IMG/VR virus record: IMGVR_UViG_3300032315_001496
Span: 1 to 34,262 of that record
DNA from: a virus
Length of the DNA stretch: 34,262 nt
Strand: one strand, 5' to 3'
Shown: piece by piece, positions 19,728-28,288 of the stretch
Layout: each line of letters begins with the position of its first letter
Numbering within the stretch: the first letter of the stretch is position 1
The notes under the pieces: model-generated
Databases searched by the model: none
What the model saw: the letters and a program-made list of their open reading frames with translations, nothing else
Told to the model about the DNA's origin: nothing
Program-made: the position numbers and the translations under genes

Positions 19728-21065
19728 TTACTTTGAAATTTCCTCCCAATCTAGAGAAGCAAAGATACTACCGCCGCCGTCACTTGTAACAGCTAAAGTA
19801 AGTTCAAATGCTGTAGAAGTAAATGTGTCTCTTTCTAATTGAAACTTGAACAAAGCTTCTTTAAGAATATCAACAGATTGTGATCCTTGATTAGACGAGT
19901 TGAGATAACCTGAGGCTAAGGTCCGCCCTCCCGTAAAACTGGTCCCCGTAATGTTATACTCCACAGCGGAATTAGCGCCAGCACTAACCCAGGTTCCCCC
20001 AGTTGTCGTCCCACTTGCTATTACTTTCCAGTTATAATTAACTCCGTTACCTGTTCCAAGCACAGACAGGGCTGTAAGAATAATAACTGCATCAAGAAAA
20101 TTAGGTGAAGACTTTAAACGAAGAGATAAAATTGGGTAATATGTTCCTGCTACTGATGTAGATCTTGGTGCCGTAATTGGAATATTTACGGCTTGTTGAA
20201 GACCATTAAGTTGGTAGCCTCCTTCTGAAATAACAGTAGAGCAGATTTGTTTTAACGTGCTGTTGCTTGCTGTAGCTCCTGTATTTTCAATCTCATAACG
20301 CATCGGTAATGATGCCGTAGTGATATAAGTTGATGTAATTAAGTTGGCGTGATGAAATTGATGGCAGAGAATAAACTTACCATCAATAACGAAACCTAGT
20401 CGGACCGTACCGACACCTAACCACTCAAAATCCATCCACAGAATCTGAGCTTTGGTGATGTCTAAGGTCATCCCAGATGGGCCAGTACCGTTTAACTTGT
20501 CGTAATTCCAGGCACTCTGAGCAACTTTTGTTTCTACTAAGGCGCCACTGACTGAACTACGCTGAACAAAAGAAAGTGAATCCCCGCCAGTGCCATCCAG
20601 CTCCAAGTACATGCCGTTAGCTGCACCGTAGTAACCAGCACGTTGCCGAAGGTTTGCCTTTGCTGGATTAAATACAAAGGTGGTCATCACCAAGAGACTT
20701 TTGCCTGGTTGATAACTAAATACTTTTGTTGTTTCTCGATAAACTTTAGATCCGGAAGTTGTTGTTACATTTAAATCAACTAGTCCCGCATCAGTATTGA
20801 AAACTGCAGCACCGCTAGAAGCTGTTGACGTGTTCCACAGGTTGTTGTCCTTATAGCGGTGACTAGAATCAAACAGCGTCATGGGGTTGGAAACTCTCAA
20901 TCTTCCAAAAGCATCCAATGCTGCTGACTTGGTTCCAGTGCCAGGGTCCGTGGTAACGCTGATCGGCTGCCCAGTGATGGCAACATTTGTTGCCTCAGTG
21001 TTCATCGGGCGAGTCTTGATGATTTCGTAACGATTTAAATCAATTGAATCGATTTCGGTTGCCAT
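19728..21065 (-). CDS. virion structural protein, probable fibre or decoration
   Basis: A 445-aa, Ser/Thr/Gly-rich protein low in cysteine, as usual for fibre or capsid-decoration proteins. RQRAGYYGAANGMYLELDGT and DGKFILCHQFHHANL resemble structural proteins I know from cyanophages. The C-terminal 150 residues are beta-rich (TSVAGTYYPILSLRLKSSPN). ATG 21065 is preceded by TTTATACTAAACAG. It lies as a single late-type gene between two early-type plus genes. Confidence 0.75.
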   Translation of the reverse strand: MATEIDSIDLNRYEIIKTRPMNTEATNVAITGQPISVTTDPGTGTKSAALDAFGRLRVSNPMTLFDSSHRYKDNNLWNTSTASSGAAVFNTDAGLVDLNVTTTSGSKVYRETTKVFSYQPGKSLLVMTTFVFNPAKANLRQRAGYYGAANGMYLELDGTGGDSLSFVQRSSVSGALVETKVAQSAWNYDKLNGTGPSGMTLDITKAQILWMDFEWLGVGTVRLGFVIDGKFILCHQFHHANLITSTYITTASLPMRYEIENTGATASNSTLKQICSTVISEGGYQLNGLQQAVNIPITAPRSTSVAGTYYPILSLRLKSSPNFLDAVIILTALSVLGTGNGVNYNWKVIASGTTTGGTWVSAGANSAVEYNITGTSFTGGRTLASGYLNSSNQGSQSVDILKEALFKFQLERDTFTSTAFELTLAVTSDGGGSIFASLDWEEISK

Positions 21066-21151
21066 CTGGGCTGCTGCTTAAGTCTGTTTAGTATAAATGG
21101 TTGTGCTCCAGGTGAATGGCCTTAAGCTGAACCCGTTGTTACTATCCTCCC

Positions 21152-21421
21152 ATGAAAACTCGGGACAACAAGAAAGTTCAGTACCGTGGTGGACCCTCTG
21201 AAATCATGGAGTCAATCCTGTTCGAGGGCTACGAAATCAAGGTTCTGCTCCACGGGAACACCAAGCATGTTCTGTACCGTGCTCCCCGCACGGAAGACTT
21301 CGAGCCATGCTGGACCATGGACCTTGAAACCGCTAAGAAGGGCGTTCTTAAATGGAAGAATGCCGGTTGCCCCGATCCCGTGGCTACAGGGTTGAGCACC
21401 GTAGAATCAGTTACGCATTGA
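21152..21421 (+). CDS. hypothetical protein
   Basis: An 89-aa protein with strand-rich centre (EGYEIKVLLHGNTKHVLYRA, then CWTMDLETAKKGVLKWKNAG). Resembles small phage proteins of the pattern strands, WxxDxxTAxxxI helix. The upstream gap holds GCTTAAG/CTTAAGC arms about 40 nt apart. Function unknown. Confidence 0.65.
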   Translation: MKTRDNKKVQYRGGPSEIMESILFEGYEIKVLLHGNTKHVLYRAPRTEDFEPCWTMDLETAKKGVLKWKNAGCPDPVATGLSTVESVTH

Positions 21422-21454
21422 ATAAAGGAATAGGGCCAGGTGGTACGACCGGTA

Positions 21455-21712
21455 ATGACAGATAGTGATTTGCTCGATGATCTGGCCTTCCAGATCCATG
21501 AGTACCTTCTGGAAGAAGCTACACCTTTTAAGGGTGGCTATCTGGTCCTTATTCCCATCACAGATATTGTTAAGAAATTTCAAAAAAACCACCGCACTAT
21601 CAACCGTCGCATCTCTGCGCTCAAGAAAGAAGGTTTGCTGGAGCCCCTAATTAAAAAAACTTACAGCACTCTGTACTGGGTCAAGGAGGAAGAGGAGGAA
21701 ACCAATGGCTGA
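21455..21712 (+). CDS. winged-helix DNA-binding protein
   Basis: An 85-aa protein. ITDIVKKFQKNHRTINRRIS and ALKKEGLLEP followed by STLYWV form a helix-turn-helix with a wing. The start is ATG 21455; GTG 21440 is an alternative with AAGGA 10 nt upstream. It ends in a run of glutamates and overlaps the next gene by 8 nt. Probably a transcription regulator. Confidence 0.65.
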   Translation: MTDSDLLDDLAFQIHEYLLEEATPFKGGYLVLIPITDIVKKFQKNHRTINRRISALKKEGLLEPLIKKTYSTLYWVKEEEEETNG

Positions 21713-22019
21713 ACAACACAACTACGCTGCGGACATCGTAGACCTGCTCGCTTCCTTCACCGATAACGGACGATCGCTCCGCTCCTTCGTCAATCATCCG
21801 CAAGAACTCTCCATCTGCGTGCTAACAGCAGGCTTAATGGCGAATAATAAGTTGATGATGAACCCTGAGGATGCAGTCAAAGCCTCGTTTGACATCTACG
21901 CCAGGATACAAAAGCACGTCGGCAACTACCAAAACATCACGTTTGCTGCCACGGTAGAGGAGGCGTTTCGTTCGCACCCCGAAATGGGTGAGCGGCCTCC
22001 GGAGATAGACGGCGACTAA
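21705..22019 (+). CDS. hypothetical protein
   Basis: A 104-aa helical, acidic protein (AADIVDLLASFTDNGRSLRS; AVKASFDIYARIQKHVGNYQ). No domain recognised. Coupled to the wHTH gene. It ends 26 nt before the 3' end of the convergent tRNA. Confidence 0.65.
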   Translation: MAEQHNYAADIVDLLASFTDNGRSLRSFVNHPQELSICVLTAGLMANNKLMMNPEDAVKASFDIYARIQKHVGNYQNITFAATVEEAFRSHPEMGERPPEIDGD

Positions 22020-22045
22020 CCCTCACTCATCCGGCAGCGTGGCAA

Positions 22046-22116
22046 TCGGGATGGAAGGTACTGCCCCCTCTCCCCTGCGTCCCAAACGCAGCGCTCTACC
22101 GCTGAGCTACATCCCG
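22046..22116 (-). tRNA. tRNA-Pro (UGG)
   Basis: Acceptor CGGGATG/CATCCCG (7 bp), D arm GCTC-AGCGGTA-GAGC, anticodon arm CTGCG-TTTGGGA-CGCAG with UGG, T stem GAGGG/CCTTC, discriminator A, no encoded CCA. The T loop reads GGCAGTA and lacks the usual TTCRA, so folding or modification may be abnormal. It would decode CCA/CCG proline codons. Confidence 0.85.
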
Positions 22117-22127
22117 GAACTCACGAA

Positions 22128-22520
22128 TTATACAGCTGCTGCGGCCGGTAACTCCCGGTTGAACATCTTCAGCAGAAACCGATCGCACTTAAATGCTTTC
22201 TTTAGGTGGTTGCACGCCAGCTCAGGGTTGGTGTGCTTCCCGCAAGTAAATGCATCAACAGCTGCATAACCCAGTTCAGGCCAGGTGTGGATGGAGATGT
22301 GGCTCTCAGATAGCAGGGCTAAAGCAGTTACGCCTTGTGGTTCAAACTTATGGGAGGTCAGGCTGAGTAGGGTCGCGCCAGAACGTTCGGCTGCTTCCTT
22401 GAGTGCGTCATTGATAAACTCCTCAGAGTCCAAGAGGTTCGGGTTGCCGCCATAAAGTTCGACAATGCAATGCCGCCCTACAGTCTCATCCAATTGCCCG
22501 TACACATAGTTTGTATTCAT
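22128..22520 (-). CDS. speD: S-adenosylmethionine decarboxylase
   Basis: A 130-aa pro-enzyme of the bacterial class. LLSESHISIHTWPELGYAAV holds the self-cleavage site between E72 and S73, where Ser73 becomes the pyruvoyl group; H78 and C94 match the conserved catalytic residues. It makes decarboxylated AdoMet for spermidine. ATG 22520 has AAGGA 7 nt upstream; a TTG at 22544 is less likely. Cyanophages are known to carry speD; a polyamine role in DNA packing or host physiology is inferred. It lies next to the tRNA on the same strand. Confidence 0.93.
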   Translation of the reverse strand: MNTNYVYGQLDETVGRHCIVELYGGNPNLLDSEEFINDALKEAAERSGATLLSLTSHKFEPQGVTALALLSESHISIHTWPELGYAAVDAFTCGKHTNPELACNHLKKAFKCDRFLLKMFNRELPAAAAV

Positions 22521-22581
22521 TCTAAAGTCCTTTACCTTGCTCAATTCCTAGGCAGACACAGGAATCTCTGTTATCTTCTAA

Positions 22582-22594
22582 GGAACTGAGTTCC
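22582..22594 (+). promoter_or_regulatory. hairpin covering the Shine-Dalgarno
   Basis: GGAAC-TGA-GTTCC, 4 nt before ATG 22599. The AAGGA that would bind the ribosome lies in the left arm, so folding would mask it. As DNA it is also a small operator-like palindrome. Confidence 0.45.
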
Positions 22595-22598
22595 CCCT

Positions 22599-23513
22599 AT
22601 GTCCCCTGCAGTGCTTGAAATTCCTGCAGTAGTTCTGGCAAAAGAGGAACTGGAGCGCAAAATTCATACAACTTACTCTCGGACTGCATCGTATAAGCAG
22701 TTCTTGGATTACCGTTCCGAGGGGGATACCCGGTTAACGATTAACGGGAATCGCCACTACAAGACGCCTTACGGTGCTCTCCCTTCAGTTACCACAATCC
22801 TTTCGGCGACTCAAGGGAATAAGGCGGCCCTAGAAAGATGGGCTGCTAAAAATCCAGGAGGTCGTGAAGCTGCTGCTGCCAGGGGGACAAAGGTGCACAG
22901 CCTCATGGAGGAGTACCTCCTAGGCATTAACAAAGAGCCGGTCATCGATAACGAGGAGATCGCTCAGTTTTGGGAAGGTCTTCCGCAAAACCTGGACAAA
23001 TTAGAGCGTGTTGTTTGGGCTGAAAACCCTGCCAACCCTGATGATTTTGCTTGGACTATGGGTGGTGACGGTATCTCCCGTGTTTGGCACCCAGGGGTCC
23101 ATGAAACTGAGAATTGGGGGTGGGCTGGAGCACCTGACATCGTTGCTGAGTACAAAGGCAAGGTCGTACTAGGTGACCTTAAAACCAGTAATGGTCTCTA
23201 CTTCAGCAGGTGGCCCGGCCCTGAAACACTGAAGTCGGAATACGGTATGAAGCGTGCTGGCTTCATGAAATATCAGAAGTGTCAAATGCAAATGGGTGCC
23301 TACGCACTCGCGCTGGAACACACCGTCAACATCGTGCCTGAAATCATCATGACCTTTGTTGCCACTAAGGAAAGGGCACAAGTCTTTGCTATCCAAGGCT
23401 CTACCATCCAGAAATACAAGGACAAGTGGCTGGAAGCAGTAGCTAAGTACTACTCTGAAATCCTCCCTGCTCAAAATAAAATCGACCTCGAATTGATCGA
23501 CGGCGACGCCTAA
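22599..23513 (+). CDS. PD-(D/E)XK exonuclease (RecB/Cas4-like)
   Basis: A 304-aa protein. LPSVTTILSAT opens the family fold; RGTKVHSLMEEYL has H100; GAPDIVAEYKGKVVLGDLKT gives D180 and D193-x-K195; QMQMGAYALALE is the QxxxY motif. These are the catalytic parts of phage lambda-exonuclease/RecB-like nucleases, which degrade or resect DNA for recombination or host DNA breakdown. It precedes the primase-helicase by 120 nt. SD-covering hairpin upstream. Confidence 0.85.
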   Translation: MSPAVLEIPAVVLAKEELERKIHTTYSRTASYKQFLDYRSEGDTRLTINGNRHYKTPYGALPSVTTILSATQGNKAALERWAAKNPGGREAAAARGTKVHSLMEEYLLGINKEPVIDNEEIAQFWEGLPQNLDKLERVVWAENPANPDDFAWTMGGDGISRVWHPGVHETENWGWAGAPDIVAEYKGKVVLGDLKTSNGLYFSRWPGPETLKSEYGMKRAGFMKYQKCQMQMGAYALALEHTVNIVPEIIMTFVATKERAQVFAIQGSTIQKYKDKWLEAVAKYYSEILPAQNKIDLELIDGDA

Positions 23514-23547
23514 TACAAGCTTGTGCACCGTAAGGTGAAGGAATACA

Positions 23548-23604
23548 ACACCAGGGCACTACCCTTCCCAGATCAGCGAATCCGGGCTATGGTGATCCTG
23601 GTGT
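23548..23604. repeat. 8-bp inverted repeat between exonuclease and primase
   Basis: ACACCAGG and CCTGGTGT, 41 nt apart, in the 120-nt gap before the GTG at 23634. It could form a long-loop hairpin or an operator pair. A GTG frame of 31 codons here was not called. Confidence 0.35.
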
Positions 23605-23633
23605 CTTCTACCTAACGAGCGACATAAAGAAAC

Positions 23634-26246
23634 GTGACAACCGCAGCGCCAGAGCCTACACCGCCCCAGAAACACCTTACTCCAGGGCAGATCAACCTGG
23701 ACCTGCTGCCGGTTGACTTTCCCCTAACGCCCCTGCGCGGCAAAAAAGCATACCTCCCTGGCTGGACTTCAGATCCTAAGACAGTCGGGGAAATCCGTAA
23801 AGAATTGGAAGAAGGCCGTGCCTCAGGTGTCGGTCTCCTTTGTGGTCAGTGGAGCAACGAGCTTGCTCTCATCATGGTTGACGTGGATGGCGAAGAGGCT
23901 ATCCCAGCTATCGAAGCAGCCGGTGGTGGTCCCATCAGCTCCATCTTCCCGCCAACCCTCACCATCAGTAGCGGTAAACCTGGTCGGTTCCGCATGGTGT
24001 TCCGGGTTCCAGCAAGCAAGGTTCCCTCCCTACCCGACAAGGCAACCCTCAAGGTTGACAAGGCTCCATGGGAAATCCTCTGGCGCAGTCGCCAAGGGGC
24101 GATCATGGGTGCTCACCCTGAGACAGACGGTTACCGCACCACATCTCATGGCGGTTTTGAATGGTGTAAAAACCTGCCCGAAATGCCGGACTGGTTGTAC
24201 GAACTGATATTTAAGGCGTATCCCTCCAGTCGGTACCGGAAACGCAATACAGGACCCGGTCAGCTCCTCACCCAGAGCATCAACCTCACCTACGAAGAGG
24301 ACAGCGACTTCCAAAAGGAATCCATCCTCGAGGAGGCTCGTGAATATCTCAGTATTCTGGCCCCAGAACGGGCTGATGAGTATGAAGAGTGGGTTGCCGT
24401 TGGGATGGCTCTCCACCAAATTGATGACCTGCTCCTCAATGATTGGATTGAGTGGTCTGCCCAGTCTTCTCACTTTGAAGACGGCTGCTGCGAAGAGAAA
24501 TGGGGCAGCTTTGAACGACTGCCAGGTGGTCACTCCCCAGAGGGCGCAAGGGGTCTGAAGACATTACGGGCCAAAGCACGCGAAGACGGTTACGTCAGTA
24601 TCGCTGGTTTTGAAGTGCCCAATGTCGAGTACATGAACAAGCGCATCGCCGCTGAAGCAGAACGGCAGGGCATCCACTTGCAACAAGATTCGGCTGCTGC
24701 TGCATTGGGGATGCTTTTTGGTTTTGGTGAAGACGATTCAGATGACGAAAGTGAAGGTGGTGGTGACGGCGGGTTCTTTATGGGTCGCAAGCAAGGAGCA
24801 CGCAACCCACCCGCCTCTGTCATTGCTAATCAAGTCTTCCCTCAATTCCTAGCATTGGGTTGGCGGTATGACGCCAAGTTTGATGTCTTCATGAACTACG
24901 ACAAACACCGTGGTGTCTGGAGTCGTCAAGCCCACAGCAAGGATTTCAAGCACATCGTTCAATTCCAGCTGGAGAACCTGAACCTCCCCAACGGTTACAG
25001 CGCCAATCTCGTCAATGATGTCTGCACCCTGCTGGAAGGACACCTCGAACAAGGTGGCTGGAGTGATGATCCCACCAGGTTGGCACTGTTGAACGGTGTT
25101 TTGGAACTTGACACCCACGAATTCGTCGAACACAGTCCTGATAACTACATCACCTGGGGCCTTGACTTTAATTACGATCCCACTTCTGATCCTGGTCCCA
25201 TTACTGAGTGGTTGTTCAGGACTCAATACGGCGATGAAGCCCGAGTTCAGGTCCTACGCGCCTGGCTTCGTGCCTGTCTCGTCGGAAAAGGCAACGAAAT
25301 CCAGCGATTCCTTGAGGTTATCGGTCCTGGTGGACGCGGTAAATCCACCTTTGCCAACCTCTGCTGTGCTCTCGTCGGGTGTGGAAACTTTGCTAGTACC
25401 ACTCTCAACCAGCTGGAGCAAAGCCGGTTTGAACTTTCCTCGATTAAGGACAAGCGCCTTACGTTGATCAATGACTCGGAGCGTTACGGCGGTTCCGCCC
25501 AGACCTTCAAGGCACTGACGGGTGGTGACTCCCTGCGTTATGAAGAGAAGCTGAAGAGTATCGGTGAACCCTTTGTCTACACCGGCATGGTCATGGTGGC
25601 AGCTAACGAGCCCATCCAAACCACCGACAACACCTCTGGTCTAAGCCGTCGCCGCTTAACAATTGAGTTCAATAGGCCCTTATATAACAAGAGTAGTGAA
25701 GCCAAGGACATGATCAAGATCGACAAGGGTCGTATCTCTGGTGTCTGGAAGGATTATTTACCTGGCTTGGTGAACTGGGTTCTGGCCATGTCGGAACACG
25801 ATATGCGTCGCTACCTCCTGGATACCCAGGAATTGGTTCCATCCCTACGCAAGGTTCGGAATAACATTCTGCTCAACAGCAACAACCTGATTGAGTGGCT
25901 TCAATCGGAATGCGTCTATGACGAAGCTCACGTTTCGGCTGTGGGCAAAAAAATTCCAGCGCCACGGGATCAGAATGGTGGTCCGTCTGAACGGTACTGC
26001 AATAGCTCCAGTCACCTGTACCCCAGCTACTGCTCCTACTGCGAAGACACTGGGTCCAAGGCCGTCGGTCAGAAGCGTTTCCTCAACCTACTGGTGGATT
26101 GCTGCCGCAACCAGCTGAACATGGACAACGTTTCTACCTTTAGCAAATACGGCAGGCCCTTCTTTAAAGGGATCGCAATCCGTGGTTCGGATCAGAAGTT
26201 TAAGAATTATCCGACAATCCTGACAGAAGGCAAGGAACAAGAGTAA
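23634..26246 (+). CDS. primase-polymerase/SF3 helicase
   Basis: An 870-aa replication protein starting at GTG 23634 (no ATG upstream). The N-terminal prim-pol domain has MVDVDG with D83 and D85. Residues about 230-320 fit PriCT_2 (YEEWVAVGMALHQID, WIEWSAQSSHFEDG, KWGSF). The C-terminal D5/SF3 helicase has Walker A GPGGRGKST (564-572), Walker B LTLINDSE (D614, E616), the sensor MVMVAANEP and Arg finger SRRRLTIEF. A cysteine cluster CNSS..YCSYC lies near residue 800. It unwinds DNA and makes primers for PolA. Confidence 0.93.
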   Translation: MTTAAPEPTPPQKHLTPGQINLDLLPVDFPLTPLRGKKAYLPGWTSDPKTVGEIRKELEEGRASGVGLLCGQWSNELALIMVDVDGEEAIPAIEAAGGGPISSIFPPTLTISSGKPGRFRMVFRVPASKVPSLPDKATLKVDKAPWEILWRSRQGAIMGAHPETDGYRTTSHGGFEWCKNLPEMPDWLYELIFKAYPSSRYRKRNTGPGQLLTQSINLTYEEDSDFQKESILEEAREYLSILAPERADEYEEWVAVGMALHQIDDLLLNDWIEWSAQSSHFEDGCCEEKWGSFERLPGGHSPEGARGLKTLRAKAREDGYVSIAGFEVPNVEYMNKRIAAEAERQGIHLQQDSAAAALGMLFGFGEDDSDDESEGGGDGGFFMGRKQGARNPPASVIANQVFPQFLALGWRYDAKFDVFMNYDKHRGVWSRQAHSKDFKHIVQFQLENLNLPNGYSANLVNDVCTLLEGHLEQGGWSDDPTRLALLNGVLELDTHEFVEHSPDNYITWGLDFNYDPTSDPGPITEWLFRTQYGDEARVQVLRAWLRACLVGKGNEIQRFLEVIGPGGRGKSTFANLCCALVGCGNFASTTLNQLEQSRFELSSIKDKRLTLINDSERYGGSAQTFKALTGGDSLRYEEKLKSIGEPFVYTGMVMVAANEPIQTTDNTSGLSRRRLTIEFNRPLYNKSSEAKDMIKIDKGRISGVWKDYLPGLVNWVLAMSEHDMRRYLLDTQELVPSLRKVRNNILLNSNNLIEWLQSECVYDEAHVSAVGKKIPAPRDQNGGPSERYCNSSSHLYPSYCSYCEDTGSKAVGQKRFLNLLVDCCRNQLNMDNVSTFSKYGRPFFKGIAIRGSDQKFKNYPTILTEGKEQE

Positions 26247-26288
26247 AGTAAAGGTTCCACTGTGTTTCTCACGGCTGGTATGGATGGG

Positions 26289-26333
26289 AAACCCTCTAGC
26301 TTCCTTCGGCTAGGGGGTTTCTTCTTGTTTTTT
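26289..26333. terminator. strong intrinsic terminator
   Basis: AAACCCTCTAGC, TTCCTTCG, GCTAGGGGGTTT: 12 bp with one G-U, then CTTCTTGTTTTTT. It closes the primase-helicase transcript and lies over the end of the convergent small gene at 26310. Confidence 0.93.
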
Positions 26334-26411
26334 AATAGGACGTATTACCTGCAGTACGCGTCCCATCCCATACAAAACAAGCAGTAAAAAAGCAGCTCTC
26401 TTGCCTCCCAT
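26310..26411 (-). CDS. very small membrane protein
   Basis: A 33-aa frame: MGGKRAAFLLLVLYGMGRVL, QVIRPIKKQEETP. One short hydrophobic helix with basic flanks. GGGAGG-type purines are only at the start itself. Stop lies inside the terminator stem. Possible but short. Confidence 0.4.
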   Translation of the reverse strand: MGGKRAAFLLLVLYGMGRVLQVIRPIKKQEETP

Positions 26412-26417
26412 TATTTT

Positions 26418-26570
26418 TTATTTTTTGCAGGAAAGTTTTTTACAGTTATTGCACCAGGTTTTGTCGTTAGGTATTGGTTCTGTGCCATATTCAAAGTCAT
26501 CGTAATCTTGTTGATTACGAATCCAGCGGGCGATTTCTTCAAGGTATCGTTTGATCAGCTGGGTGGGCAC
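26418..26570 (-). CDS. small protein with CxxC...C
   Basis: A 50-aa frame starting at GTG 26570: PTQLIKRYLEEIARWIRNQQ, DYDDFEYGTEPIPNDKTWCN, NCKKLSCKK. The helix and the C-terminal WCNNCKKLSC suggest a half zinc site. Fills the gap between 26411 and 26600. No database family recognised. Confidence 0.5.
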   Translation of the reverse strand: MPTQLIKRYLEEIARWIRNQQDYDDFEYGTEPIPNDKTWCNNCKKLSCKK

Positions 26571-26599
26571 TTAAAGACTCAACTCGACAGTTTATTTTA

Positions 26600-26932
26600 T
26601 CACGCAGGAAAAGCGCCGACACCCCTGTATTTCTGCTGCATTAGCGGTTTATTTCTTAAAAAATCTTGAGGTCCGGTTTGACGGGTGCCTGCACCAGGGT
26701 GTTCCTGCATCCACCTATCGACAGCTGGCGAATCCAAGTCAGGAGGAATTCGAATGTAACGAGGAGCTTCCGAAACCTGCTCATTGAAATAAGGTTCCAT
26801 CCCAGTACCAGCGCCGCCTTCGTAGCTACGGCTAAACTCAAAAGGTGGGATGTCAGTGCCGGACTGGCTGTACTCTTCTCCGCCGCTCAGGTACTCACGA
26901 AGAAAAGTACTTGGATCTTTTGTAAAATGCAT
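26600..26932 (-). CDS. virion-associated hypothetical protein
   Basis: A 110-aa polar protein rich in G, P, S (LREYLSGGEEYSQSGTDIPP; PPDLDSPAVDRWMQEHPGAG). It follows the 347-aa gene by 8 nt on the same strand, so both belong to one late-type transcript. Low-complexity polar content suits an internal or tail virion protein; inference only. Confidence 0.65.
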   Translation of the reverse strand: MHFTKDPSTFLREYLSGGEEYSQSGTDIPPFEFSRSYEGGAGTGMEPYFNEQVSEAPRYIRIPPDLDSPAVDRWMQEHPGAGTRQTGPQDFLRNKPLMQQKYRGVGAFPA

Positions 26933-26940
26933 CGTTCTAA

Positions 26941-27984
26941 TTAGTACCTAGGACCAAAAATCTGACCGGCGCCTGCAGGGAACACCGCTTTAATAATGGG
27001 AGTCAAGAAATCGCTAACTCTCTCTAAAGTGGTTGGCAAGTTAGGCATTTCTCCGTCAGGAGTAGTTTTAGCTGCCTGTTGCGGTACAAGCTTCTCTTTG
27101 TTTGCATCCATGGCAGCACCCTGACCCAACGCTGTGGCAGGAGCAACTGGATTGGCAATATTGCCAAAAGAAGTCTGTCCCGCAAGTGATGAAGCATTTG
27201 CAACGGGTGAAGGACTTCCTTCAGACGGGAAGTACGTACCACCACCCATAGCAGCACGAATTGCTTCATCGCTAGGGCCTTGGGTTGGTGCGCCAGTTGG
27301 GAACTTCTTGTTGAACTCCCGCATGGCCAGGTCTGGGTTAGCTATAGCCCACCGCTCAAGTGTTCCTCCCTTTTGGTAGCGAGGATCCGAAGCGGCAAGA
27401 GCGCCTGTAATCTCACCAATGTTCTTGGCACCTACCGCCCGCTGAGCTGCGTAATAATCTTCAAGATTTGCTGCTTGTTTCCCGCCAGTGGGAGTGAAGC
27501 CTGTTGGTAGAGACTGCATACCAGCTAGCTGCTGGACGCCTGAGGTGCCGCCGTACTGGGAAAGAAGTGCTTTGTACTCCTCGTCGGCGTTTTGATAGGT
27601 GGTGTTTGGGCTGGTGATTGGAGTGCGGCTACCGGCAGGAGGAAGAATCGGTGCAGGAGGTGCGCCGCCACCACGCCACGCATTGTAATCACTGGTTTGC
27701 ATGCTCACCGGAGCGTACCGACCTGTCGGGTCTCCTTGAGTCAACAAACTTGTGGAAGGTCCTATCTGCCCTGCGTTTGCAGGACGACCTATACCAAAAC
27801 CACTTTTACGAGCAGCTTCGAACTGATTAATAAGACCTAACGGATTTGAAAGACCTTGATAGACGCTGCTTCCTACTTGTTTCAACGCTCGGTCAACATT
27901 TCCGGCATTAACTGCAGACTGATAATCACGGTACCTCAGACCGTTGTCAGCCTGATAACCACCTCCTGGTAACAGCTTACCCAC
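26941..27984 (-). CDS. virion-associated hypothetical protein
   Basis: A 347-aa protein rich in G, A, P, Q with few cysteines (GGGYQADNGLRYRDYQSAVN; PAPILPPAGSRTPITSPNTT). It starts at GTG 27984; AAAGGA lies unusually far upstream. It ends in a hydrophobic stretch (LTPIIKAVFPAGAGQIFG). Such composition is common in cyanophage structural or scaffold-like proteins. Upstream is TTAGTATAGTAGGAAAGG, a box shared with other minus genes. Confidence 0.65.
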   Translation of the reverse strand: MGKLLPGGGYQADNGLRYRDYQSAVNAGNVDRALKQVGSSVYQGLSNPLGLINQFEAARKSGFGIGRPANAGQIGPSTSLLTQGDPTGRYAPVSMQTSDYNAWRGGGAPPAPILPPAGSRTPITSPNTTYQNADEEYKALLSQYGGTSGVQQLAGMQSLPTGFTPTGGKQAANLEDYYAAQRAVGAKNIGEITGALAASDPRYQKGGTLERWAIANPDLAMREFNKKFPTGAPTQGPSDEAIRAAMGGGTYFPSEGSPSPVANASSLAGQTSFGNIANPVAPATALGQGAAMDANKEKLVPQQAAKTTPDGEMPNLPTTLERVSDFLTPIIKAVFPAGAGQIFGPRY

Positions 27985-28039
27985 TTTTGTACAACAATTC
28001 CTTTCCTACTATACTAATACGAGTCAACAAAAGCCTGAC

Positions 28040-28240
28040 ATGGAAGTGATGCAAACCTTTCCAAACGGAACCACTATTGAATTCGGCGAAGATTTACACG
28101 GTAACCAAGTGCACCGTGTTTGCAATCCGTCGGGTTCGATGTGCCGCTACGTCGAACCTTATCCTGTTGCCGTCACATATGCGGAACAATACGAGGAATA
28201 CTTTAAAAACAATTCAAAAAACAGTTCTTCTAACGGTTAG
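28040..28240 (+). CDS. small hypothetical protein
   Basis: A 66-aa protein: FPNGTTIEFGEDLHGNQVHR with two short strands and a polar N/S tail. It lies just upstream of the 172-nt nested repeat element, divergent from 27984. No domain recognised. Confidence 0.55.
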   Translation: MEVMQTFPNGTTIEFGEDLHGNQVHRVCNPSGSMCRYVEPYPVAVTYAEQYEEYFKNNSKNSSSNG

Positions 28241-28288
28241 GGGGGTGTTTTGCCTTTCCTTGAAATGCCAGTGGTGGACTGGGTTTTC

